From Ralstonia sp. NFACC01 (GTDB lineage Bacteria; Pseudomonadota; Gammaproteobacteria; Burkholderiales; Burkholderiaceae), in contig NZ_FOWV01000002.1 in assembly GCF_900115545.1 (NCBI RefSeq), positions 620,001 to 684,000 on the forward strand: a DNA stretch of 64,000 bases. Direction: 5' to 3'. The notes beneath the pieces were generated by a model. The model was not told the DNA's origin. It worked only from the letters and a program-made list of their open reading frames with translations, and made no database searches. Position numbers and translations under genes: made by a program. The stretch's first letter is position 1. Every line of letters starts with the position of its first letter. Shown here piece after piece: positions 16,035 to 26,648 of this stretch.

Positions 16035-17036
16035 ATGCTGGAGCGGTTAAGTGCCCTGGCCCGCGGGCTGGTGTTCGCGGCAGGCTTGGGGGCAGGGATG
16101 TTGTCGGCAGCGCATGCGGCAGATGCCGTGCGCGTCAATCTGGCGTGGCTGCCGCAGGGCAGCACGGGCGGCATCCTGGTTGCGCAGGCCAAGGGCTATT
16201 ACAAGGCGGCCGGTCTGGACGTGACGGTCATGCGTGGCTATGGCGGCCAGCGCACCGTGAACGAGGTCGACGCGGGGCTGTTCGAGTTCGGTTACGGCGA
16301 CCCCGTGAGCGTGACCCTGAACCGTGCCCACGGTGGCCACACGGTGATGGTGGGCGCGATCAACACGCGCTGGCCGGGTGCCATCTGCTACGTAGAGCGG
16401 CCGGGCTTCAAGGTGACCTCGCTCAAGGATCTGACCGGCATGACGCTGGGCGGGGGCGGGGCATCGGCGGTACAGAACATCGTCCCGGCGTGGCTGAAGC
16501 AGAACGGCATGGCGCCCGACGCCATCAAGCTGGTGCGGCTGGATCCGGCGGTGATCAACACCGCGCTGCTGCAGAAGCGTATCGATCTGTCTGAATGCTG
16601 GGAGGGCGCCAGCCTGGCTGTGCAGGAGGCTTTTGCACAGCGCGCGGGGCAGAAGCTGGGCAAGGTGTTCTACCGCGATTTCGGCCTCGACATGATGGGC
16701 AGCGGTATTGTCACCACTGACCGCTACATCGCGCAGCATCCGGATGTGGTCAAGCGCTTTGTCGAAGCGACGTACCGCGGCTACGCCTTCATGCGCGATC
16801 AGCCGAAGGCTGCCGCGGATGCGATCGTCGCGCAGCAGCCGCTGCTCGATCGCGCCATCCTGCAGCAGCAGATTGCGGAAACCAACAGCCTGATCTCGGA
16901 CGAGCCGGACAAGCACAAACTCGGCTGGCTGCGACCCGAACGCATCAACGGGACCATCGATTTCCTGTCGAGAGCGTTTGACCTTCGCGGCAAGGTCAAG
17001 CCTGCCGACCTGTACACCAACCGCTTCGTTGAATGA
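16035..17036 (+). CDS. ABC transporter substrate-binding protein (NMT1/SsuA type)
   Basis: This 333-residue precursor has a signal peptide ending AHA near residue 28. The mature start ADAVRVNLAWLPQGSTGGILVAQAKGYYKAAGLDVTV is typical of NMT1/THI5-like binding proteins for nitrate, sulfonates, pyrimidine precursors or phthalate-like acids. It delivers a substrate to the permease and ATPase at 17691-19285. A gene for a VOC protein is inserted between the binding protein and the permease. The substrate is unknown; an organic acid or sulfonate fits both the family and the neighbourhood. GGAGGAG precedes the ATG. Confidence 0.9.
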   Translation: MLERLSALARGLVFAAGLGAGMLSAAHAADAVRVNLAWLPQGSTGGILVAQAKGYYKAAGLDVTVMRGYGGQRTVNEVDAGLFEFGYGDPVSVTLNRAHGGHTVMVGAINTRWPGAICYVERPGFKVTSLKDLTGMTLGGGGASAVQNIVPAWLKQNGMAPDAIKLVRLDPAVINTALLQKRIDLSECWEGASLAVQEAFAQRAGQKLGKVFYRDFGLDMMGSGIVTTDRYIAQHPDVVKRFVEATYRGYAFMRDQPKAAADAIVAQQPLLDRAILQQQIAETNSLISDEPDKHKLGWLRPERINGTIDFLSRAFDLRGKVKPADLYTNRFVE

Positions 17037-17103
17037 GCGTCCATTGAATTCGGGGCTACGGCCCAACCCGCCCGCCACGTACGGGCACATTGGAGTGAGA
17101 CAA

Positions 17104-17694
17104 ATGAACAGCTTGCGTCCCAAGCGGCTCGGACACATGGTTTTGATGGTGCGGGACATCCAGCGCTCGGCCAAGTTCTATACGGAAGTCCTGGGCCTGA
17201 AGGTGTCGGACTGGATTGGCGATCAAATGGTCTTCCTGCGTGCGGGCTCTGATCACCATGACCTGGCGCTGTCCCAACTGCCGAAGGATTCGCCTGACTT
17301 CAACGACCTGCCGCGCTACTCGCGCCCCGGGCTGGAGCATTTCTCCTACCTGATCGACAGCGTTGAGGAGATGGAGCGCTCGGTCAAGGTGCTGCAGGAG
17401 CACGGCGTAGAGATCGTGCGTGGCATCGGCCGCCATGGCCCGGGTGACAACTACTTCCTCGTCTTCAAGGACCCTGACGGCAACAACGTCGAGGTCTACT
17501 GCAACATGGAGCAGATCGGCGAGCGCGACCCGCGCGAGGCACAGGTGTGGGAGCGCAGCATCGAGTCGTTCGATCAATATCGCTTCGAGCGCTTTGTGGT
17601 GCCGCCGCCACCGCACCTTGTGGCACAGAAGTCGGGCGCAGCAGCTCCAAAGGGCGAGTCTGCCGACAAGGATGCCCCCGGAGACAAGTCATGA
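17104..17694 (+). CDS. VOC-family protein, possible extradiol-type dioxygenase
   Basis: This 196-residue protein has two VOC modules: the first begins LGHMVLMVRDIQRSAKFYTEVLGL (in pieces at residues 9-32) and the second begins near LEHFSYLIDSVEEME. Candidate metal ligands are the His in LGHMVL, the His in LEHFSY and the Glu in NNVEVYC, the pattern of 2,3-dihydroxybiphenyl-dioxygenase-like proteins. The C-terminal 30 residues are a charged, low-complexity tail. Its stop overlaps the ATG of the permease (ATGA at 17691-17694), so it is translated together with the transporter. It is a plausible ring-opening enzyme for the imported compound, but a lyase is possible. Confidence 0.8.
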   Translation: MNSLRPKRLGHMVLMVRDIQRSAKFYTEVLGLKVSDWIGDQMVFLRAGSDHHDLALSQLPKDSPDFNDLPRYSRPGLEHFSYLIDSVEEMERSVKVLQEHGVEIVRGIGRHGPGDNYFLVFKDPDGNNVEVYCNMEQIGERDPREAQVWERSIESFDQYRFERFVVPPPPHLVAQKSGAAAPKGESADKDAPGDKS

Positions 17695-18434
17695 AGCGCG
17701 CGCTGGAAACCGCCGCGTTCTGGATCGTCGTCGGGCTGGTGTGGGAACTTGGCGTGCGCTGGAGCGGCGCGCCCGAGTATGTGTGGCCATCGTTGTCGTC
17801 CGTGCTTTCGGCCGGTTGGGAGATGCGCGCGCAGCTAATGAGTGACACCGTTACCACTGCAGGAGAAGTGTTTGCAGGCTTCATGCTCGCGCTGGTGAGT
17901 GGGCTTGGGCTGGGGCTGCTGGCCAGCACCTCGGCCATCGCCCGGCGCACGCTATTTCCGCTCGTGACGGCCTTGCAGAGTATGCCGAAGATCGCGCTGG
18001 CGCCGTTATTGATCGTCTGGTTCGGCTATGGGTTTGCCTCAAAGCTGGCCGCAGCGGTGTTGTTTGCGTTCTTCCCAATCGTGGTAGCCACGATGGGCGG
18101 CTTGGCTGGCGTGCCGCAGAACCTCGACGAGCACTTCCGCGCGCTGGGCGCATCGGCCTCGCGCACGTTCTGGCATCTGCGTCTGCCCGCCGCCATGCCG
18201 GCGCTGATGGACGGCCTGAAGATCGCCATGCCGTTGGCGGTGATCGGCGCCATCGTGGGCGAGTTCATTGGTTCGGAATTTGGGCTGGGGCATCTGATCG
18301 TGTTCGCAACGTCGAATGCGCAAACGCCCCTGTGCTTTGCGGCGATCCTGATGGTGACGGCGCTGGCGATGGTGTTCTACGCCGCTGTCGATTGGGTCTC
18401 GCGTGCTGTCTGGTGGAGAGGAGTCACGGTCTGA
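17691..18434 (+). CDS. ABC transporter permease (SsuC/TauC type)
   Basis: This 247-residue inner-membrane permease has about six hydrophobic helices. The cytoplasmic EAA-type loop is visible at EHFRALGASASRTFWHLRLP, which contacts the ATPase. It belongs to the nitrate/sulfonate/taurine-type importers, matching the NMT1-like binding protein upstream. Translation is coupled on both sides: ATGA overlap with the VOC gene and TGATG overlap with the ATPase gene (18432-18436). Confidence 0.9.
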   Translation: MKRALETAAFWIVVGLVWELGVRWSGAPEYVWPSLSSVLSAGWEMRAQLMSDTVTTAGEVFAGFMLALVSGLGLGLLASTSAIARRTLFPLVTALQSMPKIALAPLLIVWFGYGFASKLAAAVLFAFFPIVVATMGGLAGVPQNLDEHFRALGASASRTFWHLRLPAAMPALMDGLKIAMPLAVIGAIVGEFIGSEFGLGHLIVFATSNAQTPLCFAAILMVTALAMVFYAAVDWVSRAVWWRGVTV

Positions 18435-19285
18435 TGGCAATCGTCAATCTGTCGCGCGCCGTGCCGCGCGAAACCGCAGTGATCGCCGCTGCCAACCCCG
18501 CAGCGCAGGACATGACGGCCCGCGTGATGATCGATGTCGACAACGTGGGCAAGCGCTTTGCCGCGCGCGGCGGTGCTGCGGCGTTCAATGCGCTTGAGGA
18601 CGTCTCGATGCAGGTGCGGCAGCGCGAGTTCGTCTCCATCCTGGGGCCTAGCGGCTGCGGCAAGAGCACGCTGCTGCGTATGGTATCGGGACTGGTGCCT
18701 TGTGATGCGGGTGAGATCCGCGTCGACGGCAAGTCGATTGCGGCGCCAGTCCCAGAGATCGGTGTGGTCTTCCAGACCAGCAACATGCTGCCGTGGCTTA
18801 CGGTGGGTGACAACATCCGCTTGGGCGCCAAGCTGCGCAACCTCCCGAGCGTGAAGACCGAGGCGCGCCTGCCGGGTCTGCTCGATACGCTCGGACTCAC
18901 GCAGTTTGTCGATCGCTACCCGCACGAGCTGTCGGGTGGCATGCGTCAGCGTGCGGCCATCGGGCAGATCCTGTTGCTCGAGCCGCGTGTGATGTTGATG
19001 GACGAGCCATTCGGCGCGTTGGATGCCCTCACGCGCGACAAGCTCAACGTCGAGTTGCTGCGCATCTGGCAACAGAGCACGCTGACGGTGCTGCTGGTCA
19101 CGCACAGCATCCATGAGGCGGTGTTCCTGTCCGACCGCGTGCTGGTGATGTCGCCACGCCCCGGCCGCGTGCAGCACGATGTGAAGATCGACCTGCCTCG
19201 CCCGCGGCAGCCGGACGAGATCAAGCGCGACCCCCGCTACGGCGAATACGTCTCGGAACTGTCTCGCATGATGGGAGTGTTCTGA
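18434..19285 (+). CDS. ABC transporter ATP-binding protein (SsuB/TauB type)
   Basis: This 283-residue ATPase has Walker A GPSGCGKST at residues 71-79, the Q-loop in VVFQTSNMLPW, the signature LSGGMRQR, Walker B VMLMDEPFGALD and the switch His in LLVTHSIHEAV. It carries an N-terminal extension of about 30 residues before the domain. It powers the importer encoded by the two preceding transporter genes. Its start overlaps the permease stop. A stem-loop follows its stop at 19308-19341. Confidence 0.93.
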   Translation: MAIVNLSRAVPRETAVIAAANPAAQDMTARVMIDVDNVGKRFAARGGAAAFNALEDVSMQVRQREFVSILGPSGCGKSTLLRMVSGLVPCDAGEIRVDGKSIAAPVPEIGVVFQTSNMLPWLTVGDNIRLGAKLRNLPSVKTEARLPGLLDTLGLTQFVDRYPHELSGGMRQRAAIGQILLLEPRVMLMDEPFGALDALTRDKLNVELLRIWQQSTLTVLLVTHSIHEAVFLSDRVLVMSPRPGRVQHDVKIDLPRPRQPDEIKRDPRYGEYVSELSRMMGVF

Positions 19286-19307
19286 CCTGAGTGTGGGTTC
19301 TGAACGG

Positions 19308-19341
19308 GGCGGGCGACTGCTACGATCGTGCATCGCCCGCC
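19308..19341 (+). terminator. Stem-loop between the ABC operon and the LysR gene
   Basis: Perfect 9-base arms GGCGGGCGA (19308-19316) and TCGCCCGCC (19333-19341) enclose a 16-base loop that itself contains ACGATCGT. There is no U-run after it, so it may be a weak terminator. Because the LysR ATG is only five bases further, it could instead limit ribosome access to that gene. Confidence 0.42.
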
Positions 19342-19345
19342 TTGA

Positions 19346-20335
19346 ATGAAAACAGACATGCAAGCCAATCCGCTCAGCGAGATCTCTCTGATCCGCCGGC
19401 TGAAACTGAATCAACTGATGATCTTCGAGCGAGTGCTGGAGACGCGCTCGGTCGTGCGTGCCGCCAACGAAATGCGGCTGACGCAGCCCGCAGTGACGAA
19501 GGTCATTCACGAATTGGAATCGTGCTTTGACGGGGCGCTGTTCTCGCGCTCCAACCGCGGTGTCGTGCCAACGGAGCTGGGGCTCATGCTCGGCCGGCGC
19601 GTGAAGTCGCTCATGGCCGAGTTGCGCTACATGACCGATGAGCTGAATGACTTCCGGCTCGGCACCAGCGGACATGTGATTGTCGGTACGTTGATCTCGG
19701 CATCGGCACGGCTGCTGCCGCGTGCCATAGCCATGGTGAAGTCGCGCACGCCCAACGTGCTCGTCACCGTGCGTGAAGGGACGACCGCGCATCTGTTCCC
19801 GGCCTTGGCGACAAGCGATCTGGACATCGTCGTCGGCCGCTTGCCCGAGCGGGAGTTGCCGATTGCCAGTGCGTTTCCGCTGACGCACGAAGCGCTGTTC
19901 GATGAATCGCTGTGCGCGGTGGTAGGCAAGGGCTATGGCGCTTTGCCGGAGTGTGTGGCGCATCTGTCGGAGCTGGCGGGTTCGCCGTGGATTTTGCCGA
20001 CACCGGACTCCCCGGCGCGGCTGGCGGCGGAGCATCTGTTCCGCTCCGCAGGCCTGCAGCTGCCGACCGATATTGTCGAGTCGCTCTCGCTGCTGACCAA
20101 CATTGGCCTGCTGCTGGAGACGCCGCGCATTGCGCTGATGCCGCGCGTGGCAGCAAGGCAGTTTGCCGATGCTGGGTTGGTGAGCATTCTTGACCTGCCG
20201 CAAACAGCCGCGTTTGGCACCGTAGGATTTTCGGTGCGCTCAAACAAGGAGCAGAGCGCAGCGTGCGGGGTCTTTATCGAATGTCTGCGAGAAGCCGCGC
20301 AAGCAACCACACCCGACGCCGGGAAATTCGCCTGA
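19346..20335 (+). CDS. LysR-family regulator, probably of the kynurenine/aminomuconate operon
   Basis: This 329-residue protein has an N-terminal winged helix (about 18-80) with VVRAANEMRLTQPAVTKVIHELE, followed by a periplasmic-binding-like effector domain. The sequence around GTLISASARLLPRAIAM resembles the GbpR/PcaQ branch. It lies 127 bases upstream of the aminomuconate-semialdehyde dehydrogenase gene on the same strand. An inverted repeat with T-N11-A geometry (20363-20381) lies between them. Control of the downstream operon is more likely than of the ABC genes, but is inferred. The start could also be ATG 19358; neither has a clear ribosome site. Confidence 0.88.
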   Translation: MKTDMQANPLSEISLIRRLKLNQLMIFERVLETRSVVRAANEMRLTQPAVTKVIHELESCFDGALFSRSNRGVVPTELGLMLGRRVKSLMAELRYMTDELNDFRLGTSGHVIVGTLISASARLLPRAIAMVKSRTPNVLVTVREGTTAHLFPALATSDLDIVVGRLPERELPIASAFPLTHEALFDESLCAVVGKGYGALPECVAHLSELAGSPWILPTPDSPARLAAEHLFRSAGLQLPTDIVESLSLLTNIGLLLETPRIALMPRVAARQFADAGLVSILDLPQTAAFGTVGFSVRSNKEQSAACGVFIECLREAAQATTPDAGKFA

Positions 20336-20362
20336 AACCCAAGCAGGACTAGCCTTGCGCTG

Positions 20363-20381
20363 GTATTCCGGTTTGGGATAC
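20363..20381 (+). promoter_or_regulatory. LysR-type box upstream of the aminomuconate operon
   Basis: GTATTCC-N5-GGGATAC is a 7-5-7 inverted repeat with one mismatch, containing a T-N11-A pair (T at 20366, A at 20378). It lies about 82-100 bases before the GTG of the dehydrogenase gene, the usual distance for a LysR recognition site. The function is inferred. Confidence 0.5.
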
Positions 20382-20462
20382 TCAGCGCCGAATGTTTCAT
20401 TGTTCTTCTTCGCCGCGCATCCCTAGACTCCTGCCAACACCTCAACAAGAGCAGGAGACGTT

Positions 20463-21953
20463 GTGAACCAGGAACCGGCTGGCGCCGCGCACGCACCGCG
20501 GCTTTTACGGCACTACATCGATGGCGAGTTCGTGGCGAGCGCCACCACGTTTGCCGATGTCAGCCCTGTCGACGGCACGCTGGTCGCGCAGGTGTGCGAG
20601 GCCGATGCCGCTGCCGTTGATCGGGCCGTGCGCGCCGCACGCACCGCTCAACTCACGGGCTGGCGCGACACCGCCCCCGCCGAGCGCGCCGATTGGTTGC
20701 ATCGCATTGCCGACGGCATCCAGGCGCGCTTCGACGACTTTGTGGCCGCTGAAGTGGCCGACACCGGCCGCCCGCTCACGCAGGCCCGCACGCTGGACGT
20801 GGCACGCGGCATCGCCAACTTCCGCACGTTTGCCGACCTGATCCGCACGGCCAACAGCGAGTTCTTCGAGACGCATACGCCCGACGGCAGCGAGTACATC
20901 AACTACGTGCGACGCAAGCCGCTGGGCGTGATCGGCATCATCTCGCCGTGGAACCTGCCGCTGCTGCTCTTTACGTGGAAGGTTGCGCCCGCGCTGGCCA
21001 TGGGCAATTGCGTCGTCGCCAAGCCGTCGGAAGAGACGCCGGGGTCGGCCACGCTACTGGCGGAGGTCATGCACGACGTTGGCTTGCCGCCGGGCGTGTT
21101 CAACCTGATTCACGGCCATGGCCCGAACGCCGCAGGGGAGTTCCTCACACGACATCCGGACATCAGCGCCATCACCTTCACGGGTGAATCGCGCACCGGC
21201 AGCGCCATCATGAAGACCGTCGCCGATGGTGTGAAAGAGATCTCGTTTGAGCTGGGCGGCAAGAACGCCGCAGTGGTGTTTGCCGATGCGGATTTCGACG
21301 CCGCGGTGGAGGGCGTCGTCAAATCAAGCTTCACCAATGCCGGGCAGGTGTGCCTGTGCAGCGAGCGTGTCTATGTCGAGCGACCGATCTTCGATCGCTT
21401 TGTCGCGGCCTTGAAGGAGCGCACTGAGCAACTGTGTGTCGGCGCACCAGACGACCCGGCCACCACCATGGGCCCGCTTATCTCGCGTGGGCATCGGGAG
21501 AAGGTCCTGTCCTACTTCCGCTTGGCGGTGGAAGAGGGCGCCACGGTCGTCACGGGCGGCAGCGTACCGCAGTTTGGTGACGCCCGAGACGACGGCGCCT
21601 TTGTACAGCCGACCATCTGGACCGGTCTGCCCGACACTGCACGCTGCGTGAAAGAGGAAATCTTCGGCCCGGTGTGCCACATCGCCCCGTTTGACGCAGA
21701 GGACGAAGTGATCCGCCGGGTCAACGACAGCGCCTATGGTCTGGCCGCCAGCATCTGGACTACGCAGCTCGCACGCGGCCATCGCGTTGCCAAGCAGATC
21801 GAAACCGGCATCGTCTGGATAAACGCCTGGTTCGTGCGCGACCTGCGTACGCCGTTTGGCGGTGCCAAGCTCTCCGGCATTGGCCGCGAGGGTGGGCGGC
21901 ATTCGCTCGATTTCTACTCCGAGTTGACCAACGTCTGCGTGAGGGTCGCATGA
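20463..21953 (+). CDS. amnC: 2-aminomuconate 6-semialdehyde dehydrogenase
   Basis: This 496-residue NAD-dependent aldehyde dehydrogenase oxidises 2-aminomuconate semialdehyde to 2-aminomuconate. Family motifs are [15 protein letters not shown], the NAD-loop [11 protein letters not shown], the general base Glu in FELGGKNAA and the nucleophile Cys in [12 protein letters not shown]. It is close in type to 2-hydroxymuconate-semialdehyde dehydrogenases (DmpC/XylG). The amino-substrate is assigned from context: the deaminase, 3-hydroxyanthranilate dioxygenase and ACMS decarboxylase are in the same operon. Start is GTG after AGGAGA. It overlaps the next gene by ATGA. Confidence 0.9.
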   Translation: MNQEPAGAAHAPRLLRHYIDGEFVASATTFADVSPVDGTLVAQVCEADAAAVDRAVRAARTAQLTGWRDTAPAERADWLHRIADGIQARFDDFVAAEVADTGRPLTQARTLDVARGIANFRTFADLIRTANSEFFETHTPDGSEYINYVRRKPLGVIGIISPWNLPLLLFTWKVAPALAMGNCVVAKPSEETPGSATLLAEVMHDVGLPPGVFNLIHGHGPNAAGEFLTRHPDISAITFTGESRTGSAIMKTVADGVKEISFELGGKNAAVVFADADFDAAVEGVVKSSFTNAGQVCLCSERVYVERPIFDRFVAALKERTEQLCVGAPDDPATTMGPLISRGHREKVLSYFRLAVEEGATVVTGGSVPQFGDARDDGAFVQPTIWTGLPDTARCVKEEIFGPVCHIAPFDAEDEVIRRVNDSAYGLAASIWTTQLARGHRVAKQIETGIVWINAWFVRDLRTPFGGAKLSGIGREGGRHSLDFYSELTNVCVRVA

Positions 21954-22771
21954 GCACCATCGATATGAACGCGGCCGTCGCGTTGGCGCATCAACTGTGG
22001 CAAGCCGAGCAGGACCGCGCCCCACACGCGCCCGTTCGTGACGCGATTGCCGCGCTCGGCGGCGATCCGCTGGAGGCGGCATATGCCGTGCAGCGCGTCA
22101 ACACGGAACGCAAGCTCGCCAATGGCCGCCGGTTGGTGGGCCGCAAGATCGGTCTGACATCCAAGGCGGTGCAGGCTCAACTGGGCGTCGATCAACCCGA
22201 TTTCGGCATGCTGTTCGACGACATGGCGATTGCCGATGGCGAAGAGATCGCGCTGTCTCGCACGCTGCAGCCGAAGGTGGAAGCCGAGATCGCACTTGTG
22301 CTGGAACACGATCTGCCGCACGAGCGCCACACCATTGCAGACCTCATTCGCGCGACGGCCTACGCGCTGCCCGCCATCGAGATCGTCGGCAGCCGCATTG
22401 CCAACTGGGACATCCGCCTGACCGACACGGTGGCCGACAACGCGTCCAGCGGCTTGTTTGTACTCGGCAACCGTCCGGTCAAGCTCGATGCGTTCGACGC
22501 CATGCAGTGCGGCATGGTGATGGAGCGTCGCGGCGATCAGGTGAGCGTAGGCGCTGGGGCAGCATGCCTCGGTAACCCGCTGTACGCCGCGCTCTGGCTG
22601 GCCAACACCATGACCCGTGTGAATGCACCGCTTCGGGCCGGCGACATCGTGCTCACAGGTGCACTCGGGCCGATGGTGGCTGTCACCCCCGGCGACATCT
22701 TTACCGCAGATATCGAAGGCCTCGGCAGTGTGAGCGCTTGTTTTTCCACCCAACCGGATCCCGTGCAATGA
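21950..22771 (+). CDS. amnF: 2-oxopent-4-enoate (2-hydroxypenta-2,4-dienoate) hydratase
   Basis: This 273-residue member of the hydratase/decarboxylase family converts 2-oxopent-4-enoate to 4-hydroxy-2-oxovalerate. The segment [23 protein letters not shown] identifies the hydratase branch (MhpD/DmpE) and separates it from the decarboxylase paralogue at 24787. Metal ligands are expected in the [10 protein letters not shown] motif. Translation is coupled by 4-base overlaps to the dehydrogenase upstream and to acetaldehyde dehydrogenase downstream. Confidence 0.9.
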   Translation: MSTIDMNAAVALAHQLWQAEQDRAPHAPVRDAIAALGGDPLEAAYAVQRVNTERKLANGRRLVGRKIGLTSKAVQAQLGVDQPDFGMLFDDMAIADGEEIALSRTLQPKVEAEIALVLEHDLPHERHTIADLIRATAYALPAIEIVGSRIANWDIRLTDTVADNASSGLFVLGNRPVKLDAFDAMQCGMVMERRGDQVSVGAGAACLGNPLYAALWLANTMTRVNAPLRAGDIVLTGALGPMVAVTPGDIFTADIEGLGSVSACFSTQPDPVQ

Positions 22772-23709
22772 AGGGAAAATCCAAGCAGGCCGTCGCCATC
22801 ATCGGCTCCGGCAATATCGGCACCGATTTGATGATCAAGGTGCTGCGTCACGGTCAGCATCTGGAGATGGGCGCGATGGTCGGCATCGACCCCAACTCTG
22901 ACGGGCTGGCGCGCGCCTCCCGACTTGGCGTGCCTACCACCTCGGGCGGCATCGAAGGGCTGGTCGCAATGCCCAACTTTGGCGATATTCGGATCGCGTT
23001 TGACGCGACCTCCGCCGGCGCGCACGCCCACCACGTAAAGGTGCTGCGCCAGCATGGTGTTCAGGTGATCGACTTGACTCCCGCTGCCATCGGACCTTTC
23101 GTCGTGCCAGTGGTGAACCTGTTCGAGCATGTCGAAGCGCCCAATGTGAACATGGTGACCTGCGGTGGCCAGGCAACGATTCCCATCGTGGCTGCGGTCT
23201 CGCGGGTTGCTCCTGTGCACTATGCGGAGATTGTTGCCTCCATCGCGAGCCGTTCTGCCGGCCCCGGTACGCGCGCCAACATCGACGAGTTCACGGAGAC
23301 GACTTCGAAGGCCATCGAAACCGTGGGCGGTGCGGCGCGCGGCAAGGCCATCATCGTGCTGAACCCGGCCGAGCCGCCGTTGATGATGCGCGACACCGTC
23401 TACTGCCTCACCGACGAAGATGCAGACACCGCCGCCATTGCAGACTCGATCGAAGCCATGGTGGCGGCCGTCGCCGGCTACGTACCGGGCTATCGGCTCA
23501 AACAGGCTGTCCAGTTTGACCGCTACACAGCTGACAGCCTGCTGGCACTCCACGCGAATGACCGCCGCGCAGGGTTGAAGGTGAGCGTCTTCCTGGAGGT
23601 GGAAGGTGCCGCGCATTACCTGCCGTCGTACGCGGGCAATCTGGACATCATGACCTCGGCAGCGCTGGCCGCTGCCGAGCAGATCGCGGCAAGCCGCGCA
23701 GCAGCCTGA
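22768..23709 (+). CDS. amnH: Acetaldehyde dehydrogenase (acetylating)
   Basis: This 313-residue DmpF/MhpF/BphJ-type enzyme oxidises acetaldehyde to acetyl-CoA with NAD and CoA. The nucleotide-binding start is [19 protein letters not shown]. The catalytic Cys is in [19 protein letters not shown]. The protein normally forms a channelling complex with the aldolase encoded 13 bases downstream, so toxic acetaldehyde is not released. ATG 22768 overlaps the hydratase stop. Confidence 0.95.
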   Translation: MKGKSKQAVAIIGSGNIGTDLMIKVLRHGQHLEMGAMVGIDPNSDGLARASRLGVPTTSGGIEGLVAMPNFGDIRIAFDATSAGAHAHHVKVLRQHGVQVIDLTPAAIGPFVVPVVNLFEHVEAPNVNMVTCGGQATIPIVAAVSRVAPVHYAEIVASIASRSAGPGTRANIDEFTETTSKAIETVGGAARGKAIIVLNPAEPPLMMRDTVYCLTDEDADTAAIADSIEAMVAAVAGYVPGYRLKQAVQFDRYTADSLLALHANDRRAGLKVSVFLEVEGAAHYLPSYAGNLDIMTSAALAAAEQIAASRAAA

Positions 23710-23722
23710 CGGAGGATCGGCC

Positions 23723-24790
23723 ATGACCACGATTACCAAGACTGACGCCAAGAAAATCTACGTCTCGGACGTGACGCTGCGCGACGGCATGCACGCGATT
23801 CGCCATCAGTACTCGCTCGAACAGGCGGTTGCCATTGCCCAGGCGCTGGATGAGGCGGGTGTCGATAGCATTGAAGTTGCGCACGGCGACGGACTGTCGG
23901 GTTCGAGCTTCAACTACGGCTTTGGCGCACACACTGATCTGGAGTGGATCGCCGCCGTTGCCAGCGCCGTCAAACGCGCCCGCGTGGCGACGTTGCTCCT
24001 GCCCGGCATCGGCACCGTTCATGATTTGCGCGCCGCTTACGATGCCGGTGCGCGCGTCGTGCGCATCGCCACCCACTGCACCGAGGCGGACATCTCCAGG
24101 CAGCACATCGAGTACGCCCGCTCGCTTGGCATGGATACCGTCGGCTTCCTGATGATGTCGCACATGACCACCCCGCAAGCGCTGAGCGTGCAGGCGAAGC
24201 TGATGGAAAGCTACGGCGCGCAATGCGTCTATGTGGTGGATTCCGGAGGCGCGCTCAGCATGCGCGATGTGGCCGAGCGCTTCGACGCGCTAAAAGCCGT
24301 ATTGGACCCCGCGACGCAAACGGGCATGCATGCGCACCACAATCTCTCACTGGGTGTGGCGAACTCCATTGTTGCGCTGGAACACGGCTGTGACCGCGTG
24401 GATGCCTCGCTGACGGGCATGGGCGCGGGTGCCGGTAACGCACCGCTGGAAGTGTTCATTGCTGCCGTTGACCGCATGGGCCTGCACCACGGCTGCGACG
24501 TGAAGAAGCTGATCGACGCGGCAGAAGACATCGTGCGACCGCTGCAGGAGCGCCCCGTACGGGTCGATCGCGAAACGCTTGCGTTGGGCTACGCCGGTGT
24601 GTACTCAAGCTTCCTGCGCCATACCGAAACAGCAGCGGCCAAGTACGGGTTGTCTGCGTTCGACATCATGGTCGAGCTGGGCCGCCGCCGCATGGTGGGC
24701 GGTCAGGAAGACATGATCGTCGACGTGGCGCTCGACATGCTGAAGGCCCGCGAGTCCGCGCTGAAGTTGCCGGGCAAGGAGGCCGCATGA
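23723..24790 (+). CDS. amnG: 4-hydroxy-2-oxovalerate aldolase
   Basis: This 355-residue DmpG/MhpE/BphI-type metal-dependent aldolase splits 4-hydroxy-2-oxovalerate into pyruvate and acetaldehyde. The N-terminal signature [19 protein letters not shown] carries the substrate Arg and metal Asp. The metal His pair is in [14 protein letters not shown]. The C-terminal part contacts the acetylating dehydrogenase encoded just upstream. Its stop overlaps the start of the decarboxylase gene (ATGA at 24787-24790). Confidence 0.95.
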   Translation: MTTITKTDAKKIYVSDVTLRDGMHAIRHQYSLEQAVAIAQALDEAGVDSIEVAHGDGLSGSSFNYGFGAHTDLEWIAAVASAVKRARVATLLLPGIGTVHDLRAAYDAGARVVRIATHCTEADISRQHIEYARSLGMDTVGFLMMSHMTTPQALSVQAKLMESYGAQCVYVVDSGGALSMRDVAERFDALKAVLDPATQTGMHAHHNLSLGVANSIVALEHGCDRVDASLTGMGAGAGNAPLEVFIAAVDRMGLHHGCDVKKLIDAAEDIVRPLQERPVRVDRETLALGYAGVYSSFLRHTETAAAKYGLSAFDIMVELGRRRMVGGQEDMIVDVALDMLKARESALKLPGKEAA

Positions 24791-25551
24791 CCGATCTCAA
24801 CGCCATTGCCGCGCGTATTGACGATGCAGCACGCTATGCAGAGCCCATTGCCCAGTTGACCGATGACGCGGGTTTTTCGCTGGACGAAGCCTACGAAATC
24901 CAGCGTGTGTCGATCGAGCGCCGCATCCATCGCGGTGAAAGCATGGTGGGCGTCAAGCTGGGCTTTACCAGCCGGGCCAAGATGGTGCAGATGGGCGTCG
25001 ATAGCCTGATCTGGGGCTGGTTGACCGACTGCATGCTTGAAGAAGACGGCGGGCGGGTATCGCTCGATCGCTTCATTCACCCGCGTGTGGAGCCGGAAGT
25101 GTGCTTCCTGACCGGTCGTGAGATCGACCGGCCCCTCACATTGCTGGAAGCCGCGAGCTATCTGGAAGCCGTGGCGCCTGCCATGGAGATCATCGATTCG
25201 CGCTACCGCAACTTCAAGTTCACGCTGGAAGACGTGGTGGCCGACAACTGCTCGTCTGCGGGGCTCGTCATTGGACCGTGGTCCCGCCGTTTTGACACGC
25301 TGCGTAATGCAGGCGTGCTCATGCGTGTGGATGGACATGCCGTGCAGATGGGCTCCACTGCCGCCATTCTGGGTGACCCCCTGCGCTCGGTCGTGCAGGC
25401 ATCGCGCCTGATCTCGCAGAGCGGCTTGGTGCTGCCGTCCGGCTCGCTCGTCATGGCCGGCGCGGCGACTGCTGCACACACGCTGCCGCGAGGCGCGCAC
25501 GTGCAGTGCGTGGTCAGCGGACTTGGCACCACGGAATTCACGACCTATTGA
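24787..25551 (+). CDS. amnE: 2-oxo-3-hexenedioate (4-oxalocrotonate) decarboxylase
   Basis: This 254-residue paralogue of the hydratase decarboxylates 2-oxo-3-hexenedioate to 2-oxopent-4-enoate. The signature [20 protein letters not shown] followed by IWGWLTD marks the decarboxylase branch (DmpH/XylI). The metal motif is [10 protein letters not shown]. In this family decarboxylase and hydratase usually form a complex, and both are present here. The gap to the deaminase gene is 39 bases. Confidence 0.9.
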   Translation: MTDLNAIAARIDDAARYAEPIAQLTDDAGFSLDEAYEIQRVSIERRIHRGESMVGVKLGFTSRAKMVQMGVDSLIWGWLTDCMLEEDGGRVSLDRFIHPRVEPEVCFLTGREIDRPLTLLEAASYLEAVAPAMEIIDSRYRNFKFTLEDVVADNCSSAGLVIGPWSRRFDTLRNAGVLMRVDGHAVQMGSTAAILGDPLRSVVQASRLISQSGLVLPSGSLVMAGAATAAHTLPRGAHVQCVVSGLGTTEFTTY

Positions 25552-25590
25552 GCCATGACCTATTGAGCGCCAACAGCGCACCAGATTGCT

Positions 25591-26603
<1,013 letters not shown>

Positions 26604-26648
26604 CGCTCTGGCGCCCCTTCACAAGCAATCAAGAAATCGCAATAGACG

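Noticed and set aside
18377-20203. Minus-strand open frame of 608 codons across the ABC ATPase and LysR genes
   Set aside because: It spans two genes with clear families and an intergenic hairpin. Its composition (Gln/Arg/His-rich) is that of a frame shadow.
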